From Whitmania pigra (lineage: Eukaryota > Annelida > Clitellata > Hirudinida > Haemopidae), in contig JAJTWR010000365.1 of assembly GCA_021613335.1 (NCBI GenBank), forward strand, positions 1,960,001 through 2,024,000: a stretch of DNA of 64,000 bases. Reading direction: 5' to 3'. Shown in pieces: positions 13,336-26,225 of this stretch (position 1 is the stretch's first letter; each line of letters opens with the position of its first letter). The position numbers were made by a program, and so were the translations under genes. Under the pieces are notes generated by a model that ran no database searches, was not told where the DNA came from, and worked only from the letters and a program-made list of their open reading frames with translations.

Positions 13336-16300
13336 TCAGTTCCAGGAAGAATTATACCCAGACCAATCATAGACAGGGCAGAGGTAAATAAGGCGGTTCT
13401 GATGCATGAAAGGTACCACTCCTCGATATGCAGTCCTGGGAATCCCTGACTGTTAATAATTAAATTATAAAATGTTAATAATTCAATTTTAAAATTTTAA
13501 TAATTAAATTAAAATTATTTTAAAAATTTGGGAAATTATTCAAGTTAGAATTCAAGCATTAGAATTCGATTTGAAGAACTCTGTTTAACTAAAAAAAATT
13601 AAAATAATCATGTGATTATTTGCATGAGATATATACTCCTATGAGATATATATGATGATGTGAATTAAAGTAATACATGTAAGAAATATTATAAAGTATT
13701 TTATAGAAATATTATAAAGTATTTTGTAGAAATATTATAGGGTATTTTACATAACATAACATAACATAACAATTATTTATAGTGGTTAAGAAGACCTGGA
13801 TCTGTGTAATAACCACTCTTTTTAGTCCTAATATCCGAATTTACTTAAGTAAATTTTGAATTTATCTACTGTGTCAGCATGGATGGTTTCCTTATCTAGT
13901 TTATTCCATAAGGAAACCACCCTTGTGCTGAAATAATTATTTTTTAACTTTCCCGAAGCCTTCCTATATAATTTACAATCTGGTAGAAGTACTTTTCGTG
14001 GTTTCGAAAAACTGTTCAGGCAAAAGGCCTTCTCTTCCCGATAAAATTTTGAATGCCTCGATGAGGTCCCCTCTATTTCTTCTCTTTTCCAGAGTCGTTA
14101 ATTTACATCTATTTAATCTTTCCTCGTGACTCAGCTTTCCAAAACCTTCTATCACCCTGGTTGCCCTTCTTTGTACTCCTTCCAACACTTCTACATCTTT
14201 TCTCAAATGAGGGTTCCTCACTTGCACACAGTACTCAAGATGTGGCCTTACTAATGTCTTATACATTCTTAGTGTTACATCATTGTCCCTACTCACTACT
14301 GTTCTCTTTATCATTCCAAATACTCTGTTGGATATTTTAGCAACTCCCATGCACTGTAGAGTTGCTTTTCCATAGTTCTGCATTATTACCCAAAGATCTC
14401 TTTCATGATTTGACTGCTTCAGAATGCTTCCTCCAAATGCATATTCGACTTTCGTGTTTTTGCATCCCATATGCATAATGGAGCATTTGCTTACGTTGAA
14501 AAGCATAAGAACTAGCCTGTTTTTGGCGAGCGAGTCCCAGAAACACCCTCTACTCCCTAGCGGGGAATCGAACCCCGGCTGCTGCGGTGAGAGCGCCGAA
14601 TCCTAACCACTAGACTACTAGGGAAGTACTTTTTAGAACTACTTTGTAGAAATATAAATAGAAACATATTTGAAAAAATATTATGTCAGACACCACATCT
14701 CAACAATTAGGTATTTGATCATATGAAACACTACTGAGAAATTGAATTTTAAAATGTTTTTCAAGCTATTTAGCACTTCAGGTCAATTAAAAAAAAGATT
14801 AACAAAACTTCTGGAGTGTAATGATTTCACCTTCATGGAAACAGAAATTTAAACAATTAATCAATGAATTAAAATAAAACCTTGAAATCAAACATGATCC
14901 CAAACTTCTTTGCCTTTGCCTTGAAGTCTTCCTTAGATCTGTAAGTTATTCTGAAAGACTCCTTGATATTGATATTCAATTTCTTTCCATGTACAAATTC
15001 AACTTCAACTTCACGAGACAAATAAACTTTCCTTAGGAATGCTTCTTCATAGTTGTCCTGCAACCACAAACACTGCTGCTGTTTAACAAGCTCATCGACA
15101 TGCAGGCTATCTCAGTAAGGTTTAAACTCCAGTAAGCATTGGTAAGTACGAGCATTAGCAAGATTTAAGATATTGATAAAATGTCAAATGATTTCAACAA
15201 ACCAGTTCGATGTACGAGAGATTCTCCTTCGTGAAAGGGTAGAAGGAATCATACTTCTTAATGTATTGCAGATGAGCTACATAATGCATGCCACTGTTTA
15301 TGAAGGACATTGCATTTTATCAATTTACAACAAATACTTTAATAGAGCATTACATAATTTTCATAAATCAATGCTGCATGGAGGTAAAGTGATTTCAAAA
15401 ACTGAGAAATCTCCAAGTGCTACATTGGATTTTGGAGTACAGAATTTGAAGCAGGGATGTCATTTCAGGAAACTGTTCCTCTAGAAGATTAGACACAAAA
15501 AAAGATCATTTTCTCATGTTGTGTGAGGGTTTTCCCCTGCATTGGAAAAAGTATGAAATGATGTCCCTGATTCAAAGGATGACTAACGTGATAGGCAAAC
15601 AAAGCAAAGATGGACATGTTGCATCAAAATACAATTGAGTGAAGTCAGAAGGTTTGTGAAGCCCCAGTTGAAAAAATGATGAAGGATAGGTATGCAACAT
15701 GATCCTCTCCTCTGGTTATTGCTGAGAAAATGCATAACAAATAAACAAATGTTTAACGGGTTCTAAATGATGTAGTTTTGTGCATGCCTTGGTGATTGCA
15801 ATTGCGACGCACAAAAGCTCATGCTATATCTATGCAACAGACTGTAAGAAGATATCCAGTTCTTTGTTTAAGCGGCATCAGACAGAGCAACAGATTACAA
15901 GAGTAATTAAAAGTAAACTCTACAACAACTGCCACACATGTTCTACAATTTTAATTTATTCCGAATAGCTACAGAAGCAACCTTCAACGAAGAAAAATTG
16001 CAATTTATGACATTGATTATTTATTACATTTTCAAAGTGATTTCTTCAATTCAGATTGACAAACCTACTTGCTGACCCCCTTTCTCCCGAAGGTTTCCGT
16101 CCTTGAAATCTCCGGTCTGATGCAAGAACGATCCTTCCTTATGGCAGATGTTCTCATCCAATCATCCCAAAAACTTTTTAAAAAAATAACACTTCAATGT
16201 TTTATTATTTATTAAAACTTAATTAAAGAAACTTAATTAACTAAAGATGTTTACAGATCTATCAGAAAATGAAAAATTGCTTGTTGATCTTGCTAAGAGA

Positions 16301-19300
16301 TCCTTGAGGTTAAATGTAAATGAAAAGATGTCCTTAAACATTAGGATGAATGCTGTGCCTTAGAATAAAATTAAAATGTAATGCAACCAAATAAAATAAC
16401 AAATAAATAAAACCAAAGCAATGCATTCTTAATTGAAAATGATTAACTAAATTGCGAAATCGGCACATAACTTTACAAACGGTGTTCACGAACTGCCGCT
16501 TTCGCATACTAAACATCTTACCATTGGCGAAGTGATCAAGATCAACTCACCCGTCCGGCCATATGGGCTCGAGCTCCAGCCACAGTTTTTTCAAAAGCAT
16601 CCAGCCGAGTCCAGGAAAGAAATCTGTTCTGTGGATCAGACCTGTAAAATAATCATTATTATCATCATTATCATTATCATTGAATGAAATAATTAGGCTT
16701 CATAAATTATAAAGTTCATGAATCATTAAAATCGATGCATCAATTTGAGTTGCATTGTAACTGAATTCATTAAACGGCTTCAACCTTCGGAAACTCCATC
16801 GCTGCGTCAAGTTGTTAGTAAGAGATAGAATGATGCAGATAATTCACCTGGCTTTGAATTGTCAATGAGATTGCTCTTTCCGTTGTCATTCCAGGCAGAT
16901 ACGCAGTACAAGAATCTGTCCTTTGTGAGGATCGGATGGGTGGCCAGGAAATACTCGAATATGTCCGGCGACACCTCTAGGTCATCTGAATCGATGAGTT
17001 CAAACAGAAATTTTTAAAGAAATTAACCAAGAATTTAATTGTGGAATTAATTGTAATCTACCTAGTAAAGAAACAATTGTAAATATTATTGATCATGGTA
17101 AATAGTGAATAAAATGAAATAAAATAAATAAAGCAGGAATTAACATCGCATCTCACCTTCTATGACGATGCATGCGGAATGGTTGAGTTTAAAGAACACC
17201 TGGTTCAGGGCCCACCTGTAGTGCCTGGCTATCCTGTAGTAGCCTTTCAACTTGGCTTTCTTCTTCTCCAACAAGGGATCAGTTTGATTTGGTTGCTGAA
17301 ACAGATGTTGACACAATTAAACAATTGTTATTAAAATCAATTGTAGTTCAATAATATTGACTCCATTCTCTAACAAGCAAATATGCATAATTGATTCACA
17401 TTTATCTGTTCAAAAACCAACAAAGAAACTAGATTTTAAATTCACTTAATTTAATATTTGAATTAATCAAGTAATTTGTACTCATTAATTGATCACAACA
17501 TTAGTTTAATAAATAATTAAAATTATTTATGAATAAATGTAAATCATGGCAATTGGACAGCAGATTTCCTGTATTGTAATGAAATTTCATTTGTACATTT
17601 TTTTAAATTTATGACAATCATTAAAGTTGTGAAAATTCTTAAACCATCCCAGCACTTCATCCTCGAGCAGATTAATGTTAATGTTCTTGTAACCTTCATG
17701 TAAAGGACATTTCGGTAACTCTTTATGTAATGCTCAGTCTCTTCGTGGTTGCAATCCTGCGACACAATCACTGGGAATCGAGAGTCGTTTTGTCGAGCTC
17801 TGAAGAACAATTAATTGCATAATTTCAATGAGAGGTATTAAAAATAATTTCAAAATTAAATAACTGCTGCTTGACTCTCATGAAATTTGAAGCAAACCAT
17901 CAAGTTAATTTTAATTATGTTTATATAATTCATTACAAATAATGAATGCAATGGTCATAACAAAAAAACTACAAGCATGGTTCTTACGAAATATTATATT
18001 TTAAATTTTTTTATATTCTTCATGTTCACTTCAGCAAAAACAAGATGTTTTGCAATGAAATATAATCTTTTCATACAGTTTCAAGCCAAAGTAGGGAGAC
18101 AGTAAGAATATCTAAAACGTTGGATGATGATAATGATGAGCTGTTGTGAGCACTAGATGTCAATAAAAAAATGCGCGATGAGGCTGTATTAATGCATACT
18201 TTAGAATGGAGTCGATGCACCTGGTAATACTGGTTCTGTTGCAGGCCATCACCAGCACAGCAATTTGAAAGTCGGGCAATTCTGATTTTCCTGTTGAAAC
18301 TTCTTGATCTCATAAAAGAAATAATTAAAACACTGTTCACAAACTGAAAACAATAAAAACAAATAATAATTTTAAATTGATAGAAATTTAATTGCCGAAA
18401 GAGGTAAGGTGACGGGAATCGTGTTTCAAGCCAAATGGTTATTTATTTGTTTAAATTTTTAATGCTGAAATAAACAGGGAGTCCTTTAATTAGTAAATCA
18501 TCCAGTAAGTTTATTGAGCATTGAAACTATTTAGTCTAAAATGTGGTGGTATTACCTGCTAATATGTAACATCCCTGTTAAGCATTATTACATACATATT
18601 ATATACAAACACCAGAATGAACACTTGCTGAACTGTAGAGCAAAATATCTTGTTCGGGTACTTTGTTTTTTAATACTTTGAAGTGTGGGATACTGTTGCC
18701 TACGTTAACCGCCATAGGCAATAGCTCTAAGTATAACAATACATCTCAATCAATACCATAAGGTGCTCAAACGATTGGTTAGATACAAATACAAATCAAT
18801 AAAACAAAAACATTACAATTGCATTCAGAACCACCATCTTGGGCCCCTAGGCATAGCAGACGATGATCCCTACTTTGTATCAATTTGGTATTTGAAAAGA
18901 AAAATTAAGGTTTTAAAACCCAGACAATTGTTGAGACCCTGGGTTTTTGCCCCCTTTTGGTGATCTGATTGTAACCACCACGAAGTGCATCTCACTGGAC
19001 ATAAGCACAACTTTTACACCAACTAGCATGTTGCTGAGACATAATTTACTAACAAGCTCAAGACTTGTGATTTCAGTAAGTATTTCTTCCAGAATATAGT
19101 AATTTCATTTATTGCAAGACTTAAAAGTGAATTTAATTTTCTTAACGGTTGAGACTGGATAAAGACTGGAAAGATTTTATTAATTCCTAAAAGATCAAGA
19201 TAAAAATAATTTTTTACAGCTTTATTGATTTAAAACATTCTTATAGTTGCACATTGTGGTCACAGCATATTTATAACATATATCTTCATCCAAATGAATT

Positions 19301-19731
19301 CCACTCACCAATGCTTGTTTTCAAGTGCATTTTAGGCTTTTGAGGTGTGGAATGTTCTTTAGCTTTTTCAGCCACTTCTGGCATAATGTCACTTCTTGCA
19401 AGCTACAATTTTTAAAAAAATATATAATTCTACAAATATATATATGCCTATAAGGCATTCGTGTTATTTAGTCACTTTAAGTTCACGTTTATTTTTATCC
19501 AACTTTCTGGGAAAATTTGTCATCAAAATAAGCTCATTTAAATACTATGGCTCAGTTTTTTTTCAAATACAAATGACTGGGAAAGCACTACATTTTATGT
19601 TGAGAATTCAAGATCTATAAGAGACTGCAATGATTTACCTCAAATTTTGGATGTCTCATTAGGTAGAGTAACAGATAATTTATTATCAGAAATATAAGTA
19701 TTATAACAGCGTACTGTTTCTTCCAAAACAT
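13336..19731 (-). CDS. MGAT1: Alpha-1,3-mannosyl-glycoprotein 2-beta-N-acetylglucosaminyltransferase (GnT-I)
   Basis: GnT-I adds the first GlcNAc to the Man5 N-glycan core in the medial Golgi, opening hybrid and complex N-glycan synthesis. Eleven coding exons on the minus strand agree in phase: 19731-19639, 19402-19309, 18308-18200, 17799-17694, 17295-17157, 16985-16848, 16641-16551, 16173-16069, 15293-15203, 15057-14881, 13449-13336. The product is 418 residues, against 445 in human. Exon 1 is a type II anchor: MFWKK followed by about 18 hydrophobic residues. The catalytic domain shows [26 protein letters not shown], the metal-binding EDD triplet in [11 protein letters not shown] (split between exons 5 and 6), [26 protein letters not shown] and CIRPEISRT. 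The C-terminus GIPRTAYRG...SSWN matches the family end. Exon 2 is a short charged stem. It is complete with no broken residue seen. Its start lies about 480 bp from the divergent PSMD1 start. Confidence 0.95.
13672..13748. repeat. 27-bp tandem repeat beside the LINE insertion
   Basis: About three copies of a unit like TATAAAGTATTTTATAGAAA are present. A related sequence resumes at about 14627-14660 beyond the LINE/tRNA block, so the insertion appears to have split the array. Confidence 0.6.
13750..14510 (-). mobile_element. 5'-truncated CR1/L2-type LINE, RT C-terminus only
   Basis: The minus strand encodes the end of a non-LTR reverse transcriptase: [28 protein letters not shown] and [10 protein letters not shown], then, after a frameshift near 13990, [17 protein letters not shown] up to a stop at 13828. 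A short (TTATG)n tail at about 13750-13771 is the 3' end. The 5' break is at about 14505, within the conserved segment before MLFNVSKC. It lies in intron 10 of MGAT1 on the same strand and is a dead copy. Confidence 0.85.
14553..14624 (-). tRNA. tRNA-Glu (CTC) sequence joined to a LINE remnant
   Basis: The sequence is 72 nt: a perfect 7-bp acceptor stem (TCCCTAG/CTAGGGA), D-arm with box A (TAGTGGTTAGGATTCGG), anticodon region GGCGCTCTCACCG as in animal tRNA-Glu(CTC), and T-arm with box B GGTTCGATTCC. There is no CCA tail and no T4 terminator close downstream. About 45 bp separate it from the truncated LINE on the same strand. It could be a functional gene, or a tRNA copy carried by the LINE insertion. 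Confidence 0.85.
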
Positions 19732-20214
19732 TGCACAATTGTGAAGCAAAAAAGCATGTCTCTTTCCAAGTAACTTAATAAATTCTATTCCTTGTTTCAA
19801 ATATCCTTCCTCCAGCAAAAAGTTAAAACTATTTCCACTCAACAGTCAAGACACTATAATTTTAATAAATTACACTCAAAAACTGATAAAGCTATCCTCA
19901 GTATAGGAATCTAAGCCACAGAAAACACTGCAACTCGACCCATCTACCAAAGTAGGCTTCGGACTCCAACGTAAACATTAGGTGCTTTAAACTGCTAGTG
20001 GTTTATTGTTTCACAATTAAAAAAATAAATTATTGAAAACTTTAAAAATGAACTTGAAATTTTATTGTGTTTTAAATTTATAAAATCATTACAGTATTTT
20101 TGTTTAGTAGCACAATGACTACGTTTGGTTTGTTTCTGTTACAAATAACACAAGTTCCGGTGCAATAGTGATTCGGCGTATTTTATTTTTGTTGTTATTG
20201 CATACGACTTCGAC
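19732..20214. promoter_or_regulatory. Putative shared MGAT1/PSMD1 divergent promoter
   Basis: Both start codons face away from this gap of about 480 bp, so the two genes probably share a promoter region. A GTTCCGGT element (ETS-like CCGGAA on the minus strand) lies about 55 bp before the PSMD1 start. No TATA box in a fitting position was identified. The regulatory role is inferred from layout. Confidence 0.5.
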
Positions 20215-23200
20215 ATGAGGATAAATCTTACTTCTGCGGGTTTGTGTTTGTTTATTGAATTGAAATAGATGTTTATAGTAATACTAATGAGATTTATGAC
20301 TCAAGTACATCGCATTTGTCTGCGGACACGCCGCGAACCGACATTAGTTAAAGTTGATTACTCGTTATGGCTTTTTATACGTTTCTTATCTTTCAGCTGG
20401 AATCATAGCCCTTTTAGAGGAAAGTGAGCCAGAAGTGAAGGTATTACATTTTGTCAATATTTGCACTCATCTAAAGCCTTGATTAGATTGTGTTTAATCA
20501 TTGTTCGATTTTTTCAGTACTTTGCCTTGAAGAGACTTGATGAAATTGTCCACTTATTTTGGCATGAAATTGCTGAATATATCACAAAAATGTATGTTTT
20601 CCTCTTTTGCTTAGTAGTGTTTTATGGAGTGCTCGAACAGATTATATCATAATTGGAAGATGTAACAACACAACTTGTTTTCTATCTTTATGATTCACGA
20701 TAATTGTGCTAAAGTATAATGATCATCATAATAAGCTAAGAAATTGCTTTGGAAAAAACACTAAATTTTGCCATAACACATCAAGAAATACAAGCAAAAT
20801 TTTATTACAAGAACCAGAAAATAAATTCTTTTATAAATGCTCAGAATTTTTGTTTTTTTGTTTACAGAGAAGTCATTTATGAAGATGTGGGCTTCAAACA
20901 TAGGGATCTAGCCGCTCTTGTTGCTTCTAAGGTTTGTTTTATTATTGGTCGGAATCAATGCATTTGCCTTAAGTGGAAAATTATTCATGTTGCTCTAGCT
21001 TCAATTATTGTAACATTCTGTTAAAGTTGCTTAAATATTTGTTGATGTGACAGATGCTGATTAATTTTGATTATTGAAATTGTATGGTGGATTTTGCTTC
21101 AATGATTTAGTGATGTAGTTTATGATATGGATGACATATATTCTGCTCTTAACAGGTATACTTCCACTTGGGAGCTTTCGAAGAATCGGTGTCGTATGCT
21201 TTGTGTGCTGGAAAGAGGTTCAGTGTGAATGACTCCAGTGAATATGTTGAAACAATCATAGGTTTGATTTGAAAGATTTTACTTCTGAATTTTAAATTAA
21301 TTAAATCTAGCTGAGTCTATGTTTAATTATGTGAAACTGAAACAGCTAAATAACAAATATGTTAGTGCTATTAATTGACAGTGCACTGATTGACTTGCAG
21401 AGAAGTGCATCGACATGTACGTGAAGCAGAGGGTGCAGAATGCCGAAGCCACCTCGGGAGATTGCAAGATGATCGACAAGAACTTGGAAGAAGTGGTCGA
21501 CCAAATGTTCAAGAGGTGCTTCGAAGATCGTCAGTTCAAGCAGGTACTGATCACAAATTTGTCCGACATCGATTGTCCGTTAATTGCTTCTCGTTTAAAT
21601 GCGGTAGTATTTGTGGCATTCATTAAAAATTGATTTTATCTAATTACAGGCTGTTGGGATTGCTTTGGAGAGCAGGAGAATGGATGTGTTCGAAAAGGCC
21701 ATCCTCGAATCAGTGAGTTGACCTTAACCTAATTTATAACCTATTAATTATTTTTGAATGGACTTGATATTGATTCATTTTTATTCAGGACGATGTATCA
21801 GGCATGCTGTCTTACACCTTCAAGGTCTGCCATTCACTCATTCAGAACAGACAGTTTCGAAAGACAGTCCTCACATCTCTTGTCAACCTCTACAGAAATC
21901 TGGCAGTGCCTGATTACATCAGTGTTTGTCAGGTACCTACAATTTGATATTATATCCTACACATTATTGCACTACACAAATTGAACATTTTTTGCTAAGA
22001 GCCTTGGTCATCTTGGATGTGATGGATTACATTAAACATTTCTTTACCAACTAGTTTATATTATTATATATAAGGTCTAATGTGTTATTTAGGTTTAATT
22101 ATTTTGATTAATAACAATTCATTTTCATTGTCAGTGTCTGATCTTCCTCGATCAACCTGAAGATGTTGCTGTTATTCTCGAGAAGTTGATTCAAAAGAAC
22201 GAAGACTCCGTGCTCATGGCCTACCAGATTGGCTTCGACTTGTACGAGAGTGCAACCCAGCAATTCCTCCAGAGGGTGCAAACATCGCTCAAGCGAATGA
22301 TTCCCGGCTTTACGATGCCTTCGACCTCTGCAGATGGAGAAAGCGTCAAATCGGATGCTGACAAAAGGTCTGCTTTGTTGTTTGATCTGTTGCAAAATAT
22401 TACACATTATGTAATAATGTCTTAAGATGTCATTACAGTTTTTTCATTTGACATTTTTATTTACAGTGCAATGGAAGTTGATGATAATCCTAAGCCAGAT
22501 CATTCCAATGTAAGTAGAATAGTGAAATATAAACTACTTTATATTGGTTTAATCACCTCATGCTTATTCCTGACTCTTCAGAGAATTACTTTATACTGTT
22601 TATCTTTTTGTTTTTAATTCACTTAAGTCATTACTTTAAAATTGTGATCTTACCAACAGGAGTCATCTTGCGACGATGTGCTGAAGGATCGCATGGTGAA
22701 ACTGATCTCCATCCTCAGTGGAGACACCACCATCTCGCTCCATCTACAATTCCTCATCAGATCCAACAAGACTGACTACCTCATTCTCAAGAATACTAAG
22801 GTAATTATTTTCCACCGTTCTCATTTTGTCACAGTCAATGTTGTTTGTAAACACTTCATTGGCTATTAGTTGGTAATGTATTTAAGTCCAGCAAATAAAA
22901 AGTCTTAATGTGATAAAAACTTGTTGGTCCTACCAGGATGTCATAAGAAATTCAATCTGCCACAATGCTACTGTGATTGCCAATTCTATTATGTACAGCG
23001 GTACCACGTGCGACCAATTTCTGAGGTTTGTTTGGAATTGGATATTTATTCATTCTGTGATTTATTGCAATTTAAAATGTAATAATATTGTATTAATGCA
23101 ATCTTCAGAGACAACCTGGATTGGTTGAGCAGGGCAACAAATTGGGCCAAGTTCACAGCAACGGCGAGTCTTGGGACAATACACAAGGGACACGAGAAGG

Positions 23201-25459
23201 AAGCTTTGCATCTCATGTCTACCTACCTTCCAAAAGACTCCAGCAGTGGGTCTGCCTATTCGGAGGGTGGAGGCCTTTATGCGCTCGGTAGGATTCGATT
23301 ACATGGTTCATAAATTGAATAGATAAATATAACGACTAATAATCATGTTCGATATTAGGTCTGATACATGCCAATCATGGAGGGAAGATAGTGGATTATT
23401 TGCTGAATCAAAGCAAAGACGCTAATGTCGATGCCGTCAAGCACGGAGCTTGTCTCGGGCTGGGACTGGCTGCCATGGGAACAGCTCGTGAGGATATCTA
23501 CGAACAGTTGAAACTCAATCTCTTCCAGGATGATGCCGTGACTGGTTTGTCTTCTTACTTTTGTACAATTTGACTAATTGAATTAATCATTTTTACACCA
23601 TCATTGAATTCCTCAGGAGAGGCAGCAGGAATTGCCATGGGTTTGGTGATGCTGGGCACAGGTTCAGTTGCAGCATCTGCTGATATGGTTACCTATGCCC
23701 AAGACACCCAGCACGAGAAGATCATGAGAGGTCTTGCTCTTGGTATCGCCCTTACTTACTACGGACAGTTGGAGGATGCTGACAAGATTATTGAGCAGCT
23801 GAGCAATGATAAGGATTCAATACTCAGGTGAATTTTCAGATTAACTATCCATTCTTTAAATATTACTGATGTTGTTTGACATTTTTTTATAAATATTTAC
23901 TGAATTTAATTAGATGGTGTGGAGCCTATTGCATAGCAATGGCATACTGTGGCACAGGACACAACAAGGCAGTCAAGCAGCTTCTCCATATGGCAGTGAG
24001 TGACGTGAGCGATGACGTGCGACGTGCTGCTGTGACATCTCTTGGCTTCCTCCTGTTCAGAGTGCCTGATCAATGTCCAGGCATCGTCTCTTTGCTCTCA
24101 GAAAGTTTCAATCCTCATGTCAGGTGAATACGAGTTTGATCATATTATTATCATATGCAATATTTCTAGCATGAATTATGCATGATTATGGATAAAAACA
24201 ATCTTAATGACCTTAATAATTTAATCCTAGGTATGGTTCTGCCATGGCACTGGGTGTGGCATGTGCTGGTACTGGCTTGAAGGAGGCTCTTGCTCTTCTT
24301 GAGCCCCTGACCAACGATCCTGTCAATTATGTGAGGCAAGGCGCCCTCATTGCTTCTGCTCTTGTTCTCATCCAGCACAATGAAAATACCTGTCCAAAGG
24401 TTACACACTTCAGACAGCTCTATGCTAAGGTTAGTTCTGATGTACCAGTTTTATCACTACTAAATGATATTAGTTGATTGATTTGGTTGAATATTAGAAA
24501 TTAAAATCATAAATTATCTTTTATTCTGAATAGGTTATTGCCGACAAACACGAAGATGTGATGGCCAAATTTGGAGCCATTTTGGCTCAAGGAATCATAG
24601 ATGCTGGTGGTCGTAATGCAACCATCAGTCTCCAATCCAGGACTGGCCACACCAACATGGTGGCTGTGGTGGGCCTTCTGGTCTTCTTGCAGTTCTGGTT
24701 CTGGTATCCTCTGGCTCACTTCATTTCTCTGGCACTCACTCCCACAGCCGTGATCGGTTTGAATGTCAACCTCAACATGCCAAAGGTAATTGCTCAGTAT
24801 TTGCTGCTTTTGAATCTGTAGTTGATTAATCTATTTCTCTATATCTTTATGGAGTAAATATAATATTAAAAGTATAATATTTGGAGTGACAACATTTTTC
24901 ATTTCATTCTCAGGCAGAATTCAAGTCAAATGCCAGGCCTTCGGTGTTTGCTTATCCACCTATGCTCGAGGAGAAGAAGGACAAGAACAAGGAGAAGGTC
25001 GAGACGGCCGTTCTCAGCATCACAGCCAAGCAGCAGAAGAGGAAGGGAGCTGAAAAGAGAAAGGAAGAAAAAATGGAAGTGGTATGTTGTCTTTGCTTTG
25101 TCTCATGTTGTGGTTATAATCCAATCTATCCTTAATAGGACGAAGAGAAGAAAGATCTCGACAAAGAGAAAGATAAGAAGGAAGAAGAGGGAGCCAAGAA
25201 GAAGGAGCCCGAACCTTCTTCTGAAATGCTTCCGAACCCTGCAAGAGCTATGAAGGCACAGCTGAAAGTCTTGTCTCTTGCTAGTGGGTCACGCTACATT
25301 CCTTTGAAGGACATTTCGACAGGTGGAATCATCATGCTTAAGAATGCCAGGCCCAACGATGCTGAAGAAATTATCGAACTGGTGGCTGCCGGTGGCCCAA
25401 AGATCGACGAGGAGGTTGAACCTGAAGCTCCAGAGCCGTTCGAATGGAGCGATGAATGA
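20215..25459 (+). CDS. PSMD1: 26S proteasome non-ATPase regulatory subunit 1 (Rpn2)
   Basis: Rpn2 is the PC-repeat scaffold of the proteasome base; in the family it docks the ubiquitin receptor Rpn13. Twenty exons agree in phase: 20215-20239, 20397-20440, 20518-20591, 20868-20931, 21156-21261, 21401-21543, 21650-21712, 21789-21932, 22135-22367, 22467-22509, 22660-22800, 22937-23025, 23109-23287, 23359-23544, 23617-23827, 23914-24123, 24231-24429, 24534-24785, 24914-25081, 25139-25459. They encode 964 residues, against 953 in human. The tiny first exon (ATG AGG ATA...) was chosen because it completes the N-terminal TSAAGI motif across the junction. The helical N-terminus is followed by PC repeats (for example [25 protein letters not shown] and [14 protein letters not shown]), then [11 protein letters not shown], a Lys/Glu-rich insert and the C-terminal PEPFEWSDE, the acidic tail that binds Rpn13 in other species. 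No damage is seen. Confidence 0.97.
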
Positions 25460-25554
25460 GTTACGAGTTGAGATAATGCAGGATATCTTTAACTAACGTT
25501 GACAACACAACATGGTTTTCATTCTCAAACACAAACTTTGTTACAATAATTCAA

Positions 25555-25560
25555 AATAAA
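25555..25560 (+). terminator. Candidate PSMD1 poly(A) signal
   Basis: AATAAA 96 bp after the PSMD1 stop codon. Confidence 0.7.
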
Positions 25561-26225
25561 TTTAGTATACGTTGAGTTTTGTGCAGTCCTTCTTAACGTT
25601 TTGTTGTCGTTTGGGATAGGCACTTGCTGACATTAGGTAATATATGCAAAAGATTCTATACCCATTTTTTTATATCCTGATATTAGGATAACTACAGTAA
25701 ATTTTAGTTAGCTGACATAATAACTGCTCACAATCATAACATGATCCCATTGACATCCCAGTAGAGGTTCAGTTTCTTTCTTGCTATTGTATATGGTGGT
25801 TGGATTGCTGCGTAAGTCTTGAAAAGATCGCCTTTAACCCTTCACGCAAAACATCATCCTACTTCCGCGCAGCCAGTTGACGCTTCGGCAAATAAGTACC
25901 TACTAATCTAGTTTTAATCTACTGGCCTTACAGAGGTACGACCATTACAAATTTGATATTGTTCAACACTTTGTTGGCAAATTCTTACGAATGAGGCTCT
26001 TCAATAAACAAGGATCAGATGAATATTATCGCATAGAGTGATCGCTCACGCGTGTTTTCGGTGTTATCAGTGATTGTTCGTGCACAATTAAATTCGCGAA
26101 ATCTTAGAAATAACTGCAGTCAACTGAAACAAACTAGTTCAAAAATATAGTTCAATACCTTAAATAATGTTAAAAGTTGTCAGTGTATGGATGAGTTAAT
26201 GGAAAGATAACTAAACACTTTGAAG
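25561..26225. other. Intergenic, nothing recognised
   Basis: Unique, moderately AT-rich sequence between the PSMD1 poly(A) signal and the orphan minus-strand frame. No exon or repeat family was recognised. Confidence 0.6.

Noticed and set aside
13973..14506. Host gene on the minus strand
   Set aside because: It is the reverse-transcriptase end of a truncated LINE with a frameshift and a (TTATG)n tail.
15173..15484. 103-codon + strand frame
   Set aside because: It runs antisense over MGAT1 exon 9 (15293-15203) and its flanking introns, with no family resemblance.
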